From NCBI GenBank assembly GCA_963833495.1, contig CAWHYJ010000016.1, positions 124,001 through 188,000 on the forward strand: a stretch of DNA of 64,000 bases, written 5' to 3'. Of the stretch, positions 1 to 9,918 are shown piece by piece. This DNA comes from Fodinibacter sp963833495 (GTDB lineage Bacteria; Actinomycetota; Actinomycetes; Actinomycetales; Dermatophilaceae). The notes under the pieces were generated by a model. It was given only the letters and a program-made list of their open reading frames with translations, had not been told where the DNA came from and made no database searches. Every line of letters starts with the position of its first letter. Position 1 is the first letter of the stretch. Both the position numbers and the translations under genes were made by a program.

Positions 1-93
1 AGTGGGTACACGCCGCGGATCCAGGAGGTGCACCTGCTGTGGTCGCACGCCTGGTGCGAGGCTGTGGACGTGGCGTGGGCCGACCTGCGCTGA
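1..93 (+). CDS. 3' end of an unidentified protein (possible PIG-L/LmbE-type deacetylase tail)
   Basis: The window opens inside a reading frame that closes with TGA at 91-93, leaving 30 visible codons. The visible part contains EVHLLWSHAWCEAVDVAW. A beta-strand ending in 'vhLf' followed by 'avDvt' also closes PIG-L/LmbE N-deacetylases, but 30 residues cannot settle the family. The downstream phosphatase start overlaps its last codons, so the two were probably co-transcribed. The frame could also be chance, because the 5' part lies outside the window. Confidence 0.35.
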   Translation, partial: SGYTPRIQEVHLLWSHAWCEAVDVAWADLR

Positions 94-545
94 TCCCTCC
101 CGCGGCTCCCGGGGCCCCGTGGGACATCGTCTTCGTCGACCGGGACGGCACCCTGAACGTGCGCGTCGAGGGCTATGTCGACGCCCCCGAGCGGCTGGAG
201 CTCCTGCCCGGCGCCGCCTCAGCAGTGGCGGCCCTGAACCGTGCCGGATGCCGGGTCGTCCTCGTGACGAACCAGCGCGGTCTGGCCATCGGACGCCTGA
301 CGTGGTCCCAGTGGACCTCGGTGACCGCGCACCTGGAGGAGCTGCTCACCACGGCCGGTGGGCACCTCGACCGGATCGAGATGTGTCCCCATGACCACGG
401 AACCTGCGACTGTCGCAAGCCCGGCACCGGCATGTTCCGGTCGGCCCTGGCGGCGGCACCGTGGGCCGATCGGGCACGGTGCGCGATGGTCGGAGACATG
501 CCGAGCGACGTCGCCCCGGCGCGGGAGCTGGGCATGCAGCGGTGA
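75..545 (+). CDS. HAD-family phosphatase, GmhB/HisB-N type
   Basis: This is a cytoplasmic sugar-phosphate or histidinol-phosphate type phosphatase of the HAD superfamily. All signature pieces are visible: nucleophile motif DRDGTLN (about residues 22-28), motif II LVTNQ, the zinc loop CPHDHGTCDCRKPGTGM (about residues 103-120) typical of D,D-heptose 1,7-bisphosphate phosphatases, and motif III GDMPSD (about 139-144). I chose the GTG at 75 because it gives a short lead-in to the first strand (WDIVFVD) and overlaps the upstream stop; the ATG at 39 is in the same frame. The protein stops right after motif III, about 25-30 residues shorter than the family. A +1 frame continues from about 539 to a TAG at 623, so the stop at 543 may come from a missing base. 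The true substrate is unknown. Confidence 0.75.
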   Translation: MGRPALIPPAAPGAPWDIVFVDRDGTLNVRVEGYVDAPERLELLPGAASAVAALNRAGCRVVLVTNQRGLAIGRLTWSQWTSVTAHLEELLTTAGGHLDRIEMCPHDHGTCDCRKPGTGMFRSALAAAPWADRARCAMVGDMPSDVAPARELGMQR

Positions 546-609
546 GCTCGGCGTCGGCGCCGCCGTCGCTCGGCGGAGGCCGTGGACGGCTGCTCGGTGA
601 TCCGAGCCG

Positions 610-1325
610 TCAGAACGGGTCGTAGGGCGAGTGTGGCCCATGGCCCGACTGAGTCGGGGCAGTCGCAGTCGCAGGGTCACCTTGACCGCGAGGTTTCGGA
701 ACCACCACGGGAGCTCTGCGCAGGATATTGCAGCCGGTCGGCCGGTGTGGGGCGACCCGCGCGGAAGAGCGCCATGGAGCCGACTCGACCCTGGTACCGG
801 AGCTGGCCACCGGGCAGGCATGGGCCCAGCACCGCGAGGGTGACCCCGACCGACGAGAAGCAGTCGTGGACGAGGACAGGGCCGCCAGGTGCGACGTGGT
901 CGGCCCAGCGCAGGTCGTCACGGACCGTCCAGACGTCGTGCTTGCCGTCGATGAAGAGCAGGTCCAATGGCCTGCGTCCAGCCGGCCGGGCCCTCGTCGA
1001 GTACTCCGCGAACGTGCTCGACCACGTCGACCAGGTCGCTCGCGGCGATGTGCGCCTCGAACTTCGTCCGGGTGCGAGGGTCTCCGAACTTCCAGTCGTC
1101 GACGAAGGGGTCGACGGCCACGACGTGCCCATCCCGCTCAGCGACCGCAGAGCCGAGCACGATGGTGCTGCGCCCCTGGAAGCTGCCGATCTCGAGCACC
1201 GTCGCACCCGGCGCGAGGCGGCGGGCCTCGTCCCAGAGCAGGCGGCCCTGGTCCTCGGTCAGCCAGCCCGCAGCGGTGGACGCCAGTGCCCAGGCGGAGT
1301 CGAACGTGCTGACGGCGGGACGCAT
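610..1325 (-). CDS. class I SAM-dependent methyltransferase (Methyltransf_24-like), frameshifted
   Basis: The N-terminal half reads in one frame with the SAM-binding loop VLEIGSFQGRST and VVAVDPFVDDW. The second half continues in another frame with DLLFIDGKHD, VAPGGPVLVHDC and GSMALFRAGRP. Removing one C at 964-965 joins them as 'WTQAIDLLFIDG'. A second shift near 725 is needed to reach PWWFRNLAVKVTLRLRLP, and a third near 640 gives the probable end PHSPYDPF followed by TGA at 610. The start is the ATG at 1325 (MRPAVSTF), with GAGG about 8 nt upstream; the frame is open further up to an ATG at 1370. Proteins of this type often sit in glycan loci and modify small molecules or sugars. The substrate cannot be inferred. 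Three lesions could mean decay, but neighbouring genes suggest sequence errors. Confidence 0.6.
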
Positions 1326-1404
1326 GAGTACCTCGAGCTTCGGGGTGCACGGACCGGGCGATTGTCGCACTGGCAGCGGCCGGTGCGCGGTCGTGCCCCA
1401 CGGC

Positions 1405-1410
1405 TACCCT
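1405..1410 (+). promoter_or_regulatory. candidate -10 box TACCCT
   Basis: TACCCT lies about 31 nt before the GTG at 1442, and a GAAGGAG ribosome binding site (about 1431-1437) fits between them. It matches the TANNNT pattern seen before many genes here. No convincing -35 was identified. Confidence 0.35.
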
Positions 1411-1441
1411 GAGGCGACGTCCGACCGGCGAAGGAGACGGT

Positions 1442-3211
1442 GTGCCTGATCAAGGTGCCGATGGGACACCGTCGGTAAACCGTCCGCGAGACTCACGCCT
1501 GCTGCCGGCGCTCGTGTCGGCAGTGGTGGCCGCGCTGGTCCTCGGGCCGGCCCTGGGTCGCGGCGTGGTGCTCGCCTACGACCTCGCCTGGTCACCCGAC
1601 CCCCGGCTCACCCCGTTCGCCCTGGGCGACGAGCACCCCCGCGCCGCGCGCGGTCCCGAGCGATGCAGCGGGCGTCGTCCTCGGCTGGATCATGGGGGCC
1701 GGGCCGGCCCAGGCCGTCGTGCTGTTCGGCATCCTCGTGCTCGCCGGGGTCGGCGCGACGCGGCTGGCCCGGTGGTGGCTCCCGGAGCGGGGATGGCTGC
1801 GATGTCCGTGGCGGCGATCTTCGCGATCTGGAACCCGTTCGTTCTCGAGCGACTGGTCGTCGGTCAGTGGACCGTGCTCCTCGGGTACGCCGCAGCGCCG
1901 CACCTCCTCGTGACCGCACAGCGAGTGCGGGAGGGCCGCGCCGCCGTGTGGGCCCCAGCAGTCGGGCTGTCGGCCTGCGGGGTCGGCGGTGCGAACACCC
2001 TCGTCATCGGCGCCCTGACGGTGGGCGGGGTGCTGGCCGCACCACGTCCGCGGTGGGCGGCCCTGGGTCTTGCCGGGGCGGCCAGCCTCGGGGTGTCGGC
2101 CGTGTGGGCCCTGCCGGCGGTCACCGCGGGCGTGACCTCCTCCACGCTGGGGGTGACAGCCTTCGCTGCCCGCGCCGACACCCCCCTCGGTGTCCTCGGC
2201 TCGCTCCTCAGTGGTGGGGCGTTCTGGAACCCAGCCTCCCACCCGGCATCCCGGGAGGTTCTCGGTCCTAGCCCTGGTCGCGCTGGTGCTGAGCGTGGTG
2301 GCGGTTGTCGTCTTCGCCCGTTCGGCACGGGAGCGCAAGGTGCTTCCCGTGCTGGCTCCGGCGGTGCTCGGGCTGCTGCTGGCGTGGCTCAGCGCCCTGG
2401 ACCCCTTCGGCCTGTGGACCGCCCTGGTCGTCCACGTCCCGGGTGGCGGGGTGCTCCGCGATGCCCAGAAGCTGCTGGCCCCGTGGGTCGCGGTGGCCTC
2501 CGCCGGAGCGGGCGTGCTGGTCCGCGACCTCCTTCGCTTGCGCGCCGTGGGCCCGGCACTGGCCGTCCTCGTGGCGGCGCTCCCGATCGCCCTGCTGCCC
2601 TCGCTCGCGTGGGGCGTCGGGGGCAGGGTCACCGCGGTCGAGGTTCCCGCTGACCTCCGGTCCGCGGCCACCCTGCTCTCGGAGCAGCCAGCCCGGCACC
2701 GTGGGCCTGCTGCCGTGGTCGCAGTATCGCCGCTATGCGTGGAACGGCTCCCGGGTCTCGTTGACGCTCGTGCCGCGGATGGTCGACCAGCGGGTGGTGT
2801 TCGACGACAGCCTCCCCCTCGCCAAGGGAGTCGTGCCGGGGGAGGACCCCGTGGCCCGTTCGGTGAGCGCCCGGATCGCCGCGGGCTCGACGCCGATGCA
2901 GGCGCTGGGCGACGAGGGTGTGCGCTGGGTCGTCGTCGAGAAGCACACCGGGCCTGCCGGACCCGCTGACGGACGGCGGGCTCCCCCCGACCGCCAGGGT
3001 CATCCGTGACGGCCCCACGGTCAGCGTCGTCGAGCTCGGCGAGCCCACGGCGAGACCTGGCCCTGGCGGTCCGGCCACCTCCGCCTGGGGGTGGGCGGTG
3101 ACGTCTGTCACCTGGGCGCTCGCGGCCCTGTGTGTCGTCGGGGGAGCCCTCCGGAGGCGGCGCACCGGACTGGTACAGTCCGCGGCATGCCTCTCGGAAT
3201 CGGAACGCTAG
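1442..3211 (+). CDS. large polytopic membrane protein of the arabinofuranosyltransferase/YfhO-like kind, multiply frameshifted
   Basis: The protein is split over all three frames but one continuous gene can be followed. It starts MPDQGADGTPSVN and has a first membrane segment (LLPALVSAVVAALVL) and LAYDLAWSPDPRLTP. Shifts near 1635, 1782, 2262, 2685 and 2947 lead through WNPFVLERLVVGQWT, several further membrane spans, GGVLRDAQKLLAPW, LLPWSQYRRYAWNG, VRWVVVEKHT and a last membrane span (SVTWALAALCVVGGAL). Four of the five shifts are extra bases and one is a missing base. The motif WNPFVxERLxxGQW and the layout of membrane domain, outer domain and terminal membrane span resemble envelope glycosyltransferases, and the AftD-like gene lies 1.5 kb away. 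It is either a heavily mis-sequenced functional gene or a true pseudogene. The end overlaps the DUF2613 gene. Confidence 0.55.
3174..3179 (+). promoter_or_regulatory. -10 box TACAGT of the DUF2613 gene (leaderless layout)
   Basis: TACAGT ends 7 nt before the ATG at 3187, so transcription would begin at or next to the start codon. No ribosome binding site precedes this ATG. Confidence 0.5.
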
Positions 3212-3333
3212 TGTCGTTGGGTGTCGGCATCCTGCTGGGGCTCGTCGCCATCTTCGGAGGGGTCAAGATGATCACCCCCAGCGCGAACCCCGCTTCGGCA
3301 TCCGACCAGATCGTCCAGTACGACGCTCCCTGA
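3187..3333 (+). CDS. DUF2613 family small membrane protein
   Basis: This 48-aa peptide has one hydrophobic segment (LVSLGVGILLGLVAIFGGV, about residues 8-26) followed by a short polar tail ending SDQIVQYDAP. Size, single N-terminal span and the glycine/leucine pattern fit DUF2613, a family of about 50-60 aa peptides found in actinobacteria. In mycobacteria a DUF2613 peptide is encoded beside the arabinofuranosyltransferase AftD, and here it also lies between two large envelope membrane proteins, which supports the call. Function is unknown. The ATG at 3187 follows a TACAGT box by 7 nt and the gene ends just before a strong terminator. Confidence 0.65.
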   Translation: MPLGIGTLVSLGVGILLGLVAIFGGVKMITPSANPASASDQIVQYDAP

Positions 3334-3348
3334 TCCCGCACATCGTGT

Positions 3349-3379
3349 GAAGGCCCCGGTCGGTGACCGGGGCCTTTTT
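3349..3379 (+). terminator. rho-independent terminator
   Basis: A stem of AAGGCCCCGGTC pairs with GACCGGGGCCTT around a short loop and is followed by a T run (CCTTTTTC). It lies between the convergent DUF2613 and GT4 genes. It ends transcription for the plus strand and, being symmetric, perhaps for both. Confidence 0.85.
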
Positions 3380-3415
3380 CACGCCCCCGGCGCGCGTCAA
3401 CGCGCCGGACAGCGG

Positions 3416-4532
3416 TCAGCGACCCGCCTCGCGCACCAGCAGCCGCTCCCACGCGTCGATGCAGTCCTCCCAGCGGAAGCGCGACACCCACCGCCGGGCA
3501 GCGTGGCTCATCTGCTCCCGGCGGGCGTCGTCGGTGAGCAATGACTCCAGGGTTCGCGCGAACGCCTCCACCTCGGGCTCACTGCTCCGGCCGCGTCGAC
3601 GAGCAGCCCGGTCTCCCCGTCGACGATCGAGTCGGCCGGCCCGCCCGCGCTGCGGAACGCGACGGTCGGCGTGCCGTGCACTCCGGCTTCGACCACGACC
3701 AGCCCCCAACCCTCCTTCAGGCTCGGCATCGCGTGCACCCAGGACTGCGCCAGGAGCCGGTGCTTCTCCGCCTCGGACACGTGGCCGTGGAACGTCACGT
3801 CGTCCTCGAGCCCGAGGGCGGTCACGTGCTCGCGCAGCTGGGGCTCCCACCAGCCCGTCCCGACGACGTCCAGGTGCAGCCCCGGCACCCGCGCTCGCAG
3901 TGCCGCCACGGCGTCGAGGGCGATCTCCACCCGCTTCTGTGGCACCAGCCGGCCGAGGACGACGACCCGCGGACATGGTGAGCGCTCGGCGTCCGTCGTC
4001 CGCAACGGCATCGGTGCCGTTGTGGATGATCGTCACCCGTTCTCGGTCGACGCCGAGGTCGACCAGCTCGCGCATCGTGGAGTCGCTGACGGCCACGTAG
4101 CTGGTGCGGCCGTAGACCCTGGGCGCCAGCTGCGACTCCAGCCACCAGCCGAAGCGCGCCATCCGCGGCCCGAAGACGACGGGCCACTGCTCGCGGTGCA
4201 CGTGGTGCACGAGGTTGACGACGGGGGAGCGCGCCACGAGAGGGGAGAGGTACGGCACGCCGTTCTGCACGTCGACGACGACGTCGTGGCTCGCGGTGGC
4301 GTTCGCTGCCGAAGGCGCGCGGGAAGATGGAGTAGTGCCCACCGCGGCGCAGGTAGTGCACGCCGGCCACGGTCTCCTCCGGCAGGGCCCCCGGATAGGC
4401 CGCGGTGCGGAAGGTGACGTCATGGCCACGGGCCGCAAGTCCCTCCGCGACCGTGACGAGGTACTTCTCCGCGCCTCCGGCTTCCGGGTGCTGCAGGTCG
4501 CGCCAGTTCAGCAGCAGGACGCGCAGGGACAT
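3416..4532 (-). CDS. family 4 glycosyltransferase, frameshifted
   Basis: A GT-B glycosyltransferase of about 371 aa once three shifts are repaired. Visible landmarks in order are the donor-site loop PEAGGAEKYL (about residues 16-25), VQNGVPYLSPL, the linker IIHNGTD (about 162-168), the C-terminal domain start VVVLGRLVPQKRVE, the acceptor/UDP-binding EGWGLVVVEAG (family E-x7-E motif) and the C-terminal helix WVSRFRWEDC. Shifts lie near 4305 (extra base), 3985 (extra base) and 3590 (missing base). The start ATG at 4532 has GAGG 5 nt upstream. It probably adds a sugar to a lipid- or polysaccharide-linked acceptor at the inner membrane face, as part of the surrounding envelope locus; the sugar is unknown. 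Confidence 0.75.
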
Positions 4533-4577
4533 GTCACCTCGACGTTGGGGGCGGGCACGGCACTTCAGATCGGCTGG

Positions 4578-4591
4578 TTACCATGCGGTAA
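4578..4591. promoter_or_regulatory. inverted repeat in the GT4/AftD-like divergent region
   Basis: TTACC-ATGC-GGTAA is a 5-bp perfect dyad in the 177-nt gap between two divergent envelope genes and overlaps AT-rich bases that could be a -10 region for either direction. It may be an operator, or simply chance in a short AT-rich patch. Confidence 0.25.
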
Positions 4592-4709
4592 TGCGATACG
4601 AGCCGACGAGAACGTACCGCACTGCCGCGTGCTCGCCCAGCGCCGGCGGCACGCCGTCGACCCTGCCCGGTACCCGCAGGGGACCGGTGTCTCGCGCCCT
4701 CGACCGACG

Positions 4710-7700
4710 ATGACGGATGCCGTCCGCGGGGTCCGCCTCCGGCTCGCGGCGGCCTTGTTGCTCGTGTGGGCGGTCGCCTGGTCGGTGCCCGCCGGACGCA
4801 TCTCCGAGGACACCAAGAACGACCTCTACGTCGCTCCCGTGGCAGCTGCTGTCGCGGGCCACCCACCTGTGGGACCCGCAGGTCACCTGGGGCGTGCTGC
4901 AGAACCAGGGCTACGGCTACATCTTCCCGATGGGGCCGTTCTTCGGGGTGGTCGGGGAGGTCGTGCCGGTGTGGGTGACCCAGCGGCTGTGGTGGAGCCT
5001 GCTGCTCACCGTCGGGCTGCTCAGCACCTACGCGCTGCTCGCCGCCCTCCGTGTCGGCGGCCCCACCGCCCGGGTGCTGGGTGCCCTCGCCTACACACTC
5101 AGCCCCCGGGTGCTGTCAACCATCGGTGGGCTCTCGTCCGAGGCGCTGCCGGTGCTCCTCGCCCCGGCCATCCTGCTGCCCGTCGTCCTGGCCACTCAGG
5201 GCCGCCTCGGGCCGCGCCGCGCCGCCGCGCTGTCCGGCATCGCTGTGCTCTGCTGCGGCGGGGTGAACGCCACCGCGACCATCCTCGCCGCCGTGCCCGC
5301 CGGGCTCTGGCTGCTGACCCGCAGCCGGTGGTGGCGCTCGCCGACGACGTGGTGGTGGACGGCCGCGATGGTGGCCGCGAGCGCCTGGTGGCTCGGACCA
5401 CTGGTCGTGCTGGGCCGGTACTCGCCCCCGTTCCTCGACTGGATCGAGCGCAGCGCCGACGTCGTCCGCGAGATCGACCTGCTCGACGTCGCCCGCGGCA
5501 CGACGCACTGGCTCGAGTTCGTGGTCACCTCGGGCGGCGAGTGGTGGCCGGCCGGGTATGCCGTGGCCACCGGCCCGCTGCTGATCGTCACCACCTCGCT
5601 AGTGGCAGGGGCCGCGCTCTCCGGGCTCGCGCTGCGTGGGCTGCCCGAGCGGCGCTTCCTCCTCGCAACCCTGGCCGTCGGGGTGTTTGCACTCGCCGTC
5701 GCCCACGTCGGGCCGGTCTCGTCCCCGCTCGCCCCGGCGGCCCAGGCGCTCCTCGACGGGCCGCTGGTGGCGTTCCGCAACATCCACAAGGCCGACCCGC
5801 TGGTGCGGCTGCCGCTGGCCGTCGGTCTGGCGCACGCCTTCGACCGGTGCGTACGCGCACTCGCCGGTCGCCGCCTGGCCGTGCAGGCGCCGGCCTGGGC
5901 CGCGGTCGCGCTCGTCGTGCTCGTGGCGGTGTCGCCGGGGCTCTCCGGGGCAATCGCGCCCCACGGCACCTTCTCCGACATGGCCCGTCAGTGGAAGCAG
6001 GCCGGCGCATGGCTCTCCGAGCGAGCCGGCGACGGCCGCGCGCTCGTCGTTCCCGCGGCGAGCTTCGGCGAGTACGACTGGGGCCGCACCATCGACGAGC
6101 CGATCCGCCCGCTGTCGAGCGCCGACTACGCCGTGCGCGATGCCGTGCCCCTCACCCCAGCGGGCACCATCAGGGTTCTCGACGCCTTCGAGCAGCGCTT
6201 GCAGACCGGGCGCGACGTCGGCGGCGCCGTCGACGTGCTGCGCCGCACGGGGGTGCGCTACCTCGTGCTGCGCAACGACCTCGACACGGCAACGGCCGGG
6301 CAGCCGTCGGTGGCCTACGCGCGCTCCGCCATCCGGTCGACGCCCGGCATCCGGCTGGCCAAGGGCTTCGGGCTGACCCGCCTCGACGCCAGCGGCGAGC
6401 GGGTCTTCCCCGTCGAGGTCTACGACCTCGGGACCGCAGCCCCCCTTGCCGTCACCGAGCCGGTGGCCGACGTCGTGGCTGTGTCCGGCGGCCCCGAGGA
6501 CCTCCTCCCGGTGGCGGATGCGGGCATCGGTGGCCTCGCTGTGCTCGACGGGGACCGGGTGCCCGGCGTCGACCCGGGGCGCCGGGTGGTCACCGACGGC
6601 TACCGGGCCCGCGAGCGCTGGTTCGGGGCGACCCGCGGGAGGGACACCTCGTCGACCCTGGCCGCCGACCAGCTGGCCGGCACTCGCGACTACCGCCCCT
6701 GGGAGGACCTCACCCGGCACTCCGTCACGGCCTTCACCGGCATCTCGGGGGTCGATGCAAGCTCCTCGTTGGCCACCGACCTCACCCTCGCCGGGCTCCG
6801 GCCCGCCGACCGGCCCGCCGCCGTGCTCGACGGCGACCCCACGACGGCGTGGGTCACCCAGTTCGACCCGGCACCGACCCTCACCGTCCGGCTCGACCGG
6901 GCCCGGGAGGTCCCCACGGCTCGGGTCCGGGTGCTCACCGACAAGGACCGGTATGGGGGCCTGGGTGTGCCCACCCGCCTCGCCGTGCGCACCGACGGGG
7001 GCGAGGTGCGGGCCGACGTCCCGGCATCCGGGGTGGTGGAGGTGGCGCTCCCCGCCGGCCCCACCGGCTCGGTGGCGGTGGAGGTCCTCGACACCGACGA
7101 GGGCGACCCGGCCTCGGTGCTCACCGGACTGGTGGGCGTCGATCTGCCCGGGGTGGCCGTCACCGAGTCGGTCGTCGGGCCGAGCGACCGCACCGAGCAG
7201 GCAGGCACCGTTCTGCTGTCCGGGGGGCAGCCCGGTTCCGACGCGTGCGTGCACCCCGAGGAGGACGTCGTCTGCTTCGGCGACGGCGGCCGCGATGCCG
7301 AGGGCGGGGCCGTGCTCTCGCGCCGGTTCACCGCTGAAGGCGGCGGTCAGTACGACGCCACCGGCACGCTGGATGTCTCGCGATGGGCCGCCACGGTTCC
7401 GGGGCTGGCCACACCAGGGGTGGAGGTGACCGCCAGCAGCAGCCGCACGACAGCCGTCGCGGGCCGCCCCGACGCCGTCGTCGACGGCGACGAGCGCACC
7501 GCGTGGAGCCCGGCGCCGGACGACACGTCTCCCACCATCACGGTCACCGTCGACGAGCCGGCCGACGTGCAGGCCGTCACGCTCAGCGCCAGGCGAGGCT
7601 GGATGGCGCGCTACCGCCCGTTCGTGCGGGTGCGCCTCGACGACCGGGAGCAGCTGGTGCGTGCCTCCGCGGACGGCCGACTGGCCGTGGAGGGCAAGGG

Positions 7701-8751
7701 GGTGCGGCGCATCTCCGCAACGGTGCTGCCGCTGCCCGGCCGCAAGCGGCTGGCGGCGGCCGCCCTCGAGGTCGAGGAGCTGACCATCGCCGGGCACGAC
7801 CTGCCCCGGCCGGCCGGTCGAGTGACCCGGCCCTGCAGTGACGGTCCCGTCCTCGAGGTCGACGGCAGCACGGTGCCGACGCGGGTCGACGGGCCACGCT
7901 CGGCACTGTGGGGACAGGGCGACGTCAGGTGGGTCGCCTGTGCGCCGGTGCACCTCGCACCCGGACCCACCCACGACGTCGTCGTCCGAGGGGACGAGGT
8001 GTTCCGTCCCGCCACAGCCCGGCTGCAGGCCAGCGCGCCGGGTGCTCCGGCATCCGGTGCCAGCACCCTGACCCCCGTGCAGCTGGCCACCGACTCGCCC
8101 ACCCACCTCACCGGCCCGGTGGTCGCCGGCCCGCAGCGGCTGCTCGCGCTGGCGATGAACTCCAACGCGGGATGGGAGGCCGCGCTCGACGGGGCTGCGC
8201 TCACCCCGGTCGTCGTCGACGGGTTCCGCCAGGGGTTCGTCCTGCCCGCCGGCGCCTCGGGCACGGTCGAGATCACGTTCGCCCCGGATACGCCGTACCG
8301 CCTGGCCCTCGGAGCCGGGCTCGTCCTGGCCCTCCTTCTGCTCCTCGCCGCCGCCGTGCCCGACCGCGCGCGGCGGACAGACCGACCCGCCGGTGACCCC
8401 AGCAAGGCCGTCCGCCCGGTGCTCGTGGCCACCGGGACGCTGGTGTTCACCCTGGTCGTCACCGGCCCGTGGGCGGCGCTCACAGCCGGCGTGGTGCTCG
8501 TCGCCCTCCGGCTTCGTCGCACGGATGCCGACTGGCCGGTGGCGCTGGCGGTCGTGGTGCTCCTCGGGGCCGCCGGTTCGCTGGTCGCCGCCACGAGCAC
8601 GGCCGGCCGCACTCAGCCGTGGGTGGAGGCGACCGTCACGCTGGCCGTCATCGCGGCAGGAGTGCTCGCCGGTGCGGCACCCGCCGTGCCGCCCAGCGCA
8701 TCGCGGGGCGTTCGACGACGACGTGGCTCAACCACGCCAGGAACAGGCTGA
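4710..8751 (+). CDS. AftD-like alpha-(1->3)-arabinofuranosyltransferase family protein (DUF3367) with discoidin-like domains
   Basis: About 1346 aa, close to mycobacterial AftD (about 1400 aa). The N-terminal multi-span GT-C domain (about residues 8-420) carries the acidic loop SEDTKNDLYVAP and the family-typical stretch HLWDPQVTWGVLQNQGYGYI. It is followed by an extracytoplasmic region with two beta-sandwich segments resembling F5/8 type C (discoidin) domains at about 683-810 and 898-1027; both contain an 'A-VLDGDP-TAW' type loop (AAVLDGDPTTAW, AVVDGDERTAW). Membrane spans return from about 1193. The start ATG at 4710 is in frame 3 and the rest in frame 1. One extra C in the CCC at 4836-4838 explains the break (restoring VAPWQLLSRATHLW). 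The C-terminal 104 nt overlap the convergent acyltransferase. Expected role: transfer of arabinofuranose from decaprenyl-phospho-arabinose onto a cell-wall glycan. Confidence 0.8.
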
Positions 8752-9766
8752 CCGGCAGGCCGACCGCGAGCAGCGGCACGATGCCGCCGGCGAACACCCG
8801 TGCTCCGGTCAGGGCATAGAGCCCGGCGAACACCGGCAGGTGCCACAGGAACAGCCCGTACGACACCGCCCCGACGTTGCGGGCCGGGCGGGAGGCGAGC
8901 GCTGCGCTGTACGCGTCGTCGCGGCCGAGCACCAGGGGAGCCAGGAGCAGGCCCGCCACGGCCGTCGACAGCGCCAGCCGCGCCGACAGCTGCACGCCGG
9001 CCACCGGGCCGAGGGTCAGCAGCCCGGCGATGGGCGTGGTCGCGAGCACGAACGCGGCACCGGCCAGCACCAGGCAGCCAACCGTGTCCCGGGCCAGCCG
9101 CCGGGCGGCGGTTGCCCAGCGGCTCTCGGGCCGCAGCAGTAGCTCGGCCAGCACCATGCCGACCGCGAAGTTCGGCCACCGGGCGGGCAACCAGCGCTCG
9201 ATGAGCACGTCCTCGCCGATCGTGCCCACGCTGACGAACGCCAGCGCCACCGTCGCCAGCACCGCACTACCGACGAGCAGCAGCAGCGGCAGGTCGGGGT
9301 TGCGGCGCCGGGCCCGCTCCAGCAGCCAGACCACCAGCGGCAGCACGATGTAGAAGGACAGCTCGGTGGGGATGCTCCACGACTGCGAGAACGCGTTGAT
9401 GTCCGCACCGGGCAGGTAGGTCTGCACGGTCAGTGTCTGAGCCACAACCGTCCGCACGGGCGGCTGGGCGACGGCCACGACCACGGCCAGCGTGACCCAG
9501 TAGGCGGGCAGGACGCGGGCGGCCCGGCGCACGGCATACGCCTTGACGTCGGTCTGCCCGTCGCGGGCATCGGAGACCAACCGGAAGTGCAGCAGGAACC
9601 CGGACAGGGCGAAGAAGATGGCGACGCCGAAGTCACCTCGGCCGGCCAGCCGCCCCACCAGGCCGCCGTTGACGGTGAAACCGCTCAGGTAGGCCGCGTG
9701 CGTGGCGACGACCAGCAGTGCGGCCACGGCGCGCAGCCCGTCGAGCGCGGGGAGGCGGGCGGTCAT
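8648..9766 (-). CDS. acyltransferase 3 family membrane protein (OafA/YrhL type)
   Basis: A 372-aa polytopic protein beginning MTARLPALDGLRAVAALLVV, the typical first helix of acyltransferase-3 enzymes, with the catalytic-region histidine in VVATHAAYL. Later landmarks are FFALSGFLLHFR, the RRAARVLPAYW loop, FSQSWSIPTELSFY and about ten membrane spans. Members O-acylate exported glycans or lipids. I chose the ATG at 9766 over an upstream in-frame start because it begins at the conserved motif and a TAGGGT box ends 7 nt before it. The 3' end runs tail to tail into the AftD-like gene, overlapping it by 104 nt. Confidence 0.85.
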   Translation of the reverse strand: MTARLPALDGLRAVAALLVVATHAAYLSGFTVNGGLVGRLAGRGDFGVAIFFALSGFLLHFRLVSDARDGQTDVKAYAVRRAARVLPAYWVTLAVVVAVAQPPVRTVVAQTLTVQTYLPGADINAFSQSWSIPTELSFYIVLPLVVWLLERARRRNPDLPLLLLVGSAVLATVALAFVSVGTIGEDVLIERWLPARWPNFAVGMVLAELLLRPESRWATAARRLARDTVGCLVLAGAAFVLATTPIAGLLTLGPVAGVQLSARLALSTAVAGLLLAPLVLGRDDAYSAALASRPARNVGAVSYGLFLWHLPVFAGLYALTGARVFAGGIVPLLAVGLPVSLFLAWLSHVVVERPAMRWAARRVPHRRALLPR

Positions 9767-9773
9767 GGGTCGC

Positions 9774-9779
9774 ACCCTA
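9774..9779 (-). promoter_or_regulatory. -10 box TAGGGT of the acyltransferase gene (leaderless layout)
   Basis: On the minus strand TAGGGT is followed by 7 nt and then the ATG at 9766, with no ribosome binding site between. Confidence 0.5.
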
Positions 9780-9874
9780 GGCGAACCGGTCCCGTGGACG
9801 GACCCCTCCCCGACGTGTGAGCCGACACGCACCACGGAGGCTGGGGACCATGGTCGGCGCGCTCTACCGGCTGG

Positions 9875-9880
9875 TAGGGT
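9875..9880 (+). promoter_or_regulatory. candidate -10 box TAGGGT of the DUF3068 gene
   Basis: TAGGGT lies 38 nt before the ATG at 9919. The leader between them contains AGAGGGCAAGG, which could serve as a ribosome binding site. Confidence 0.4.
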
Positions 9881-9918
9881 CGCCGCGATCGTCACACCGG
9901 ACAGAGGGCAAGGGTGCC

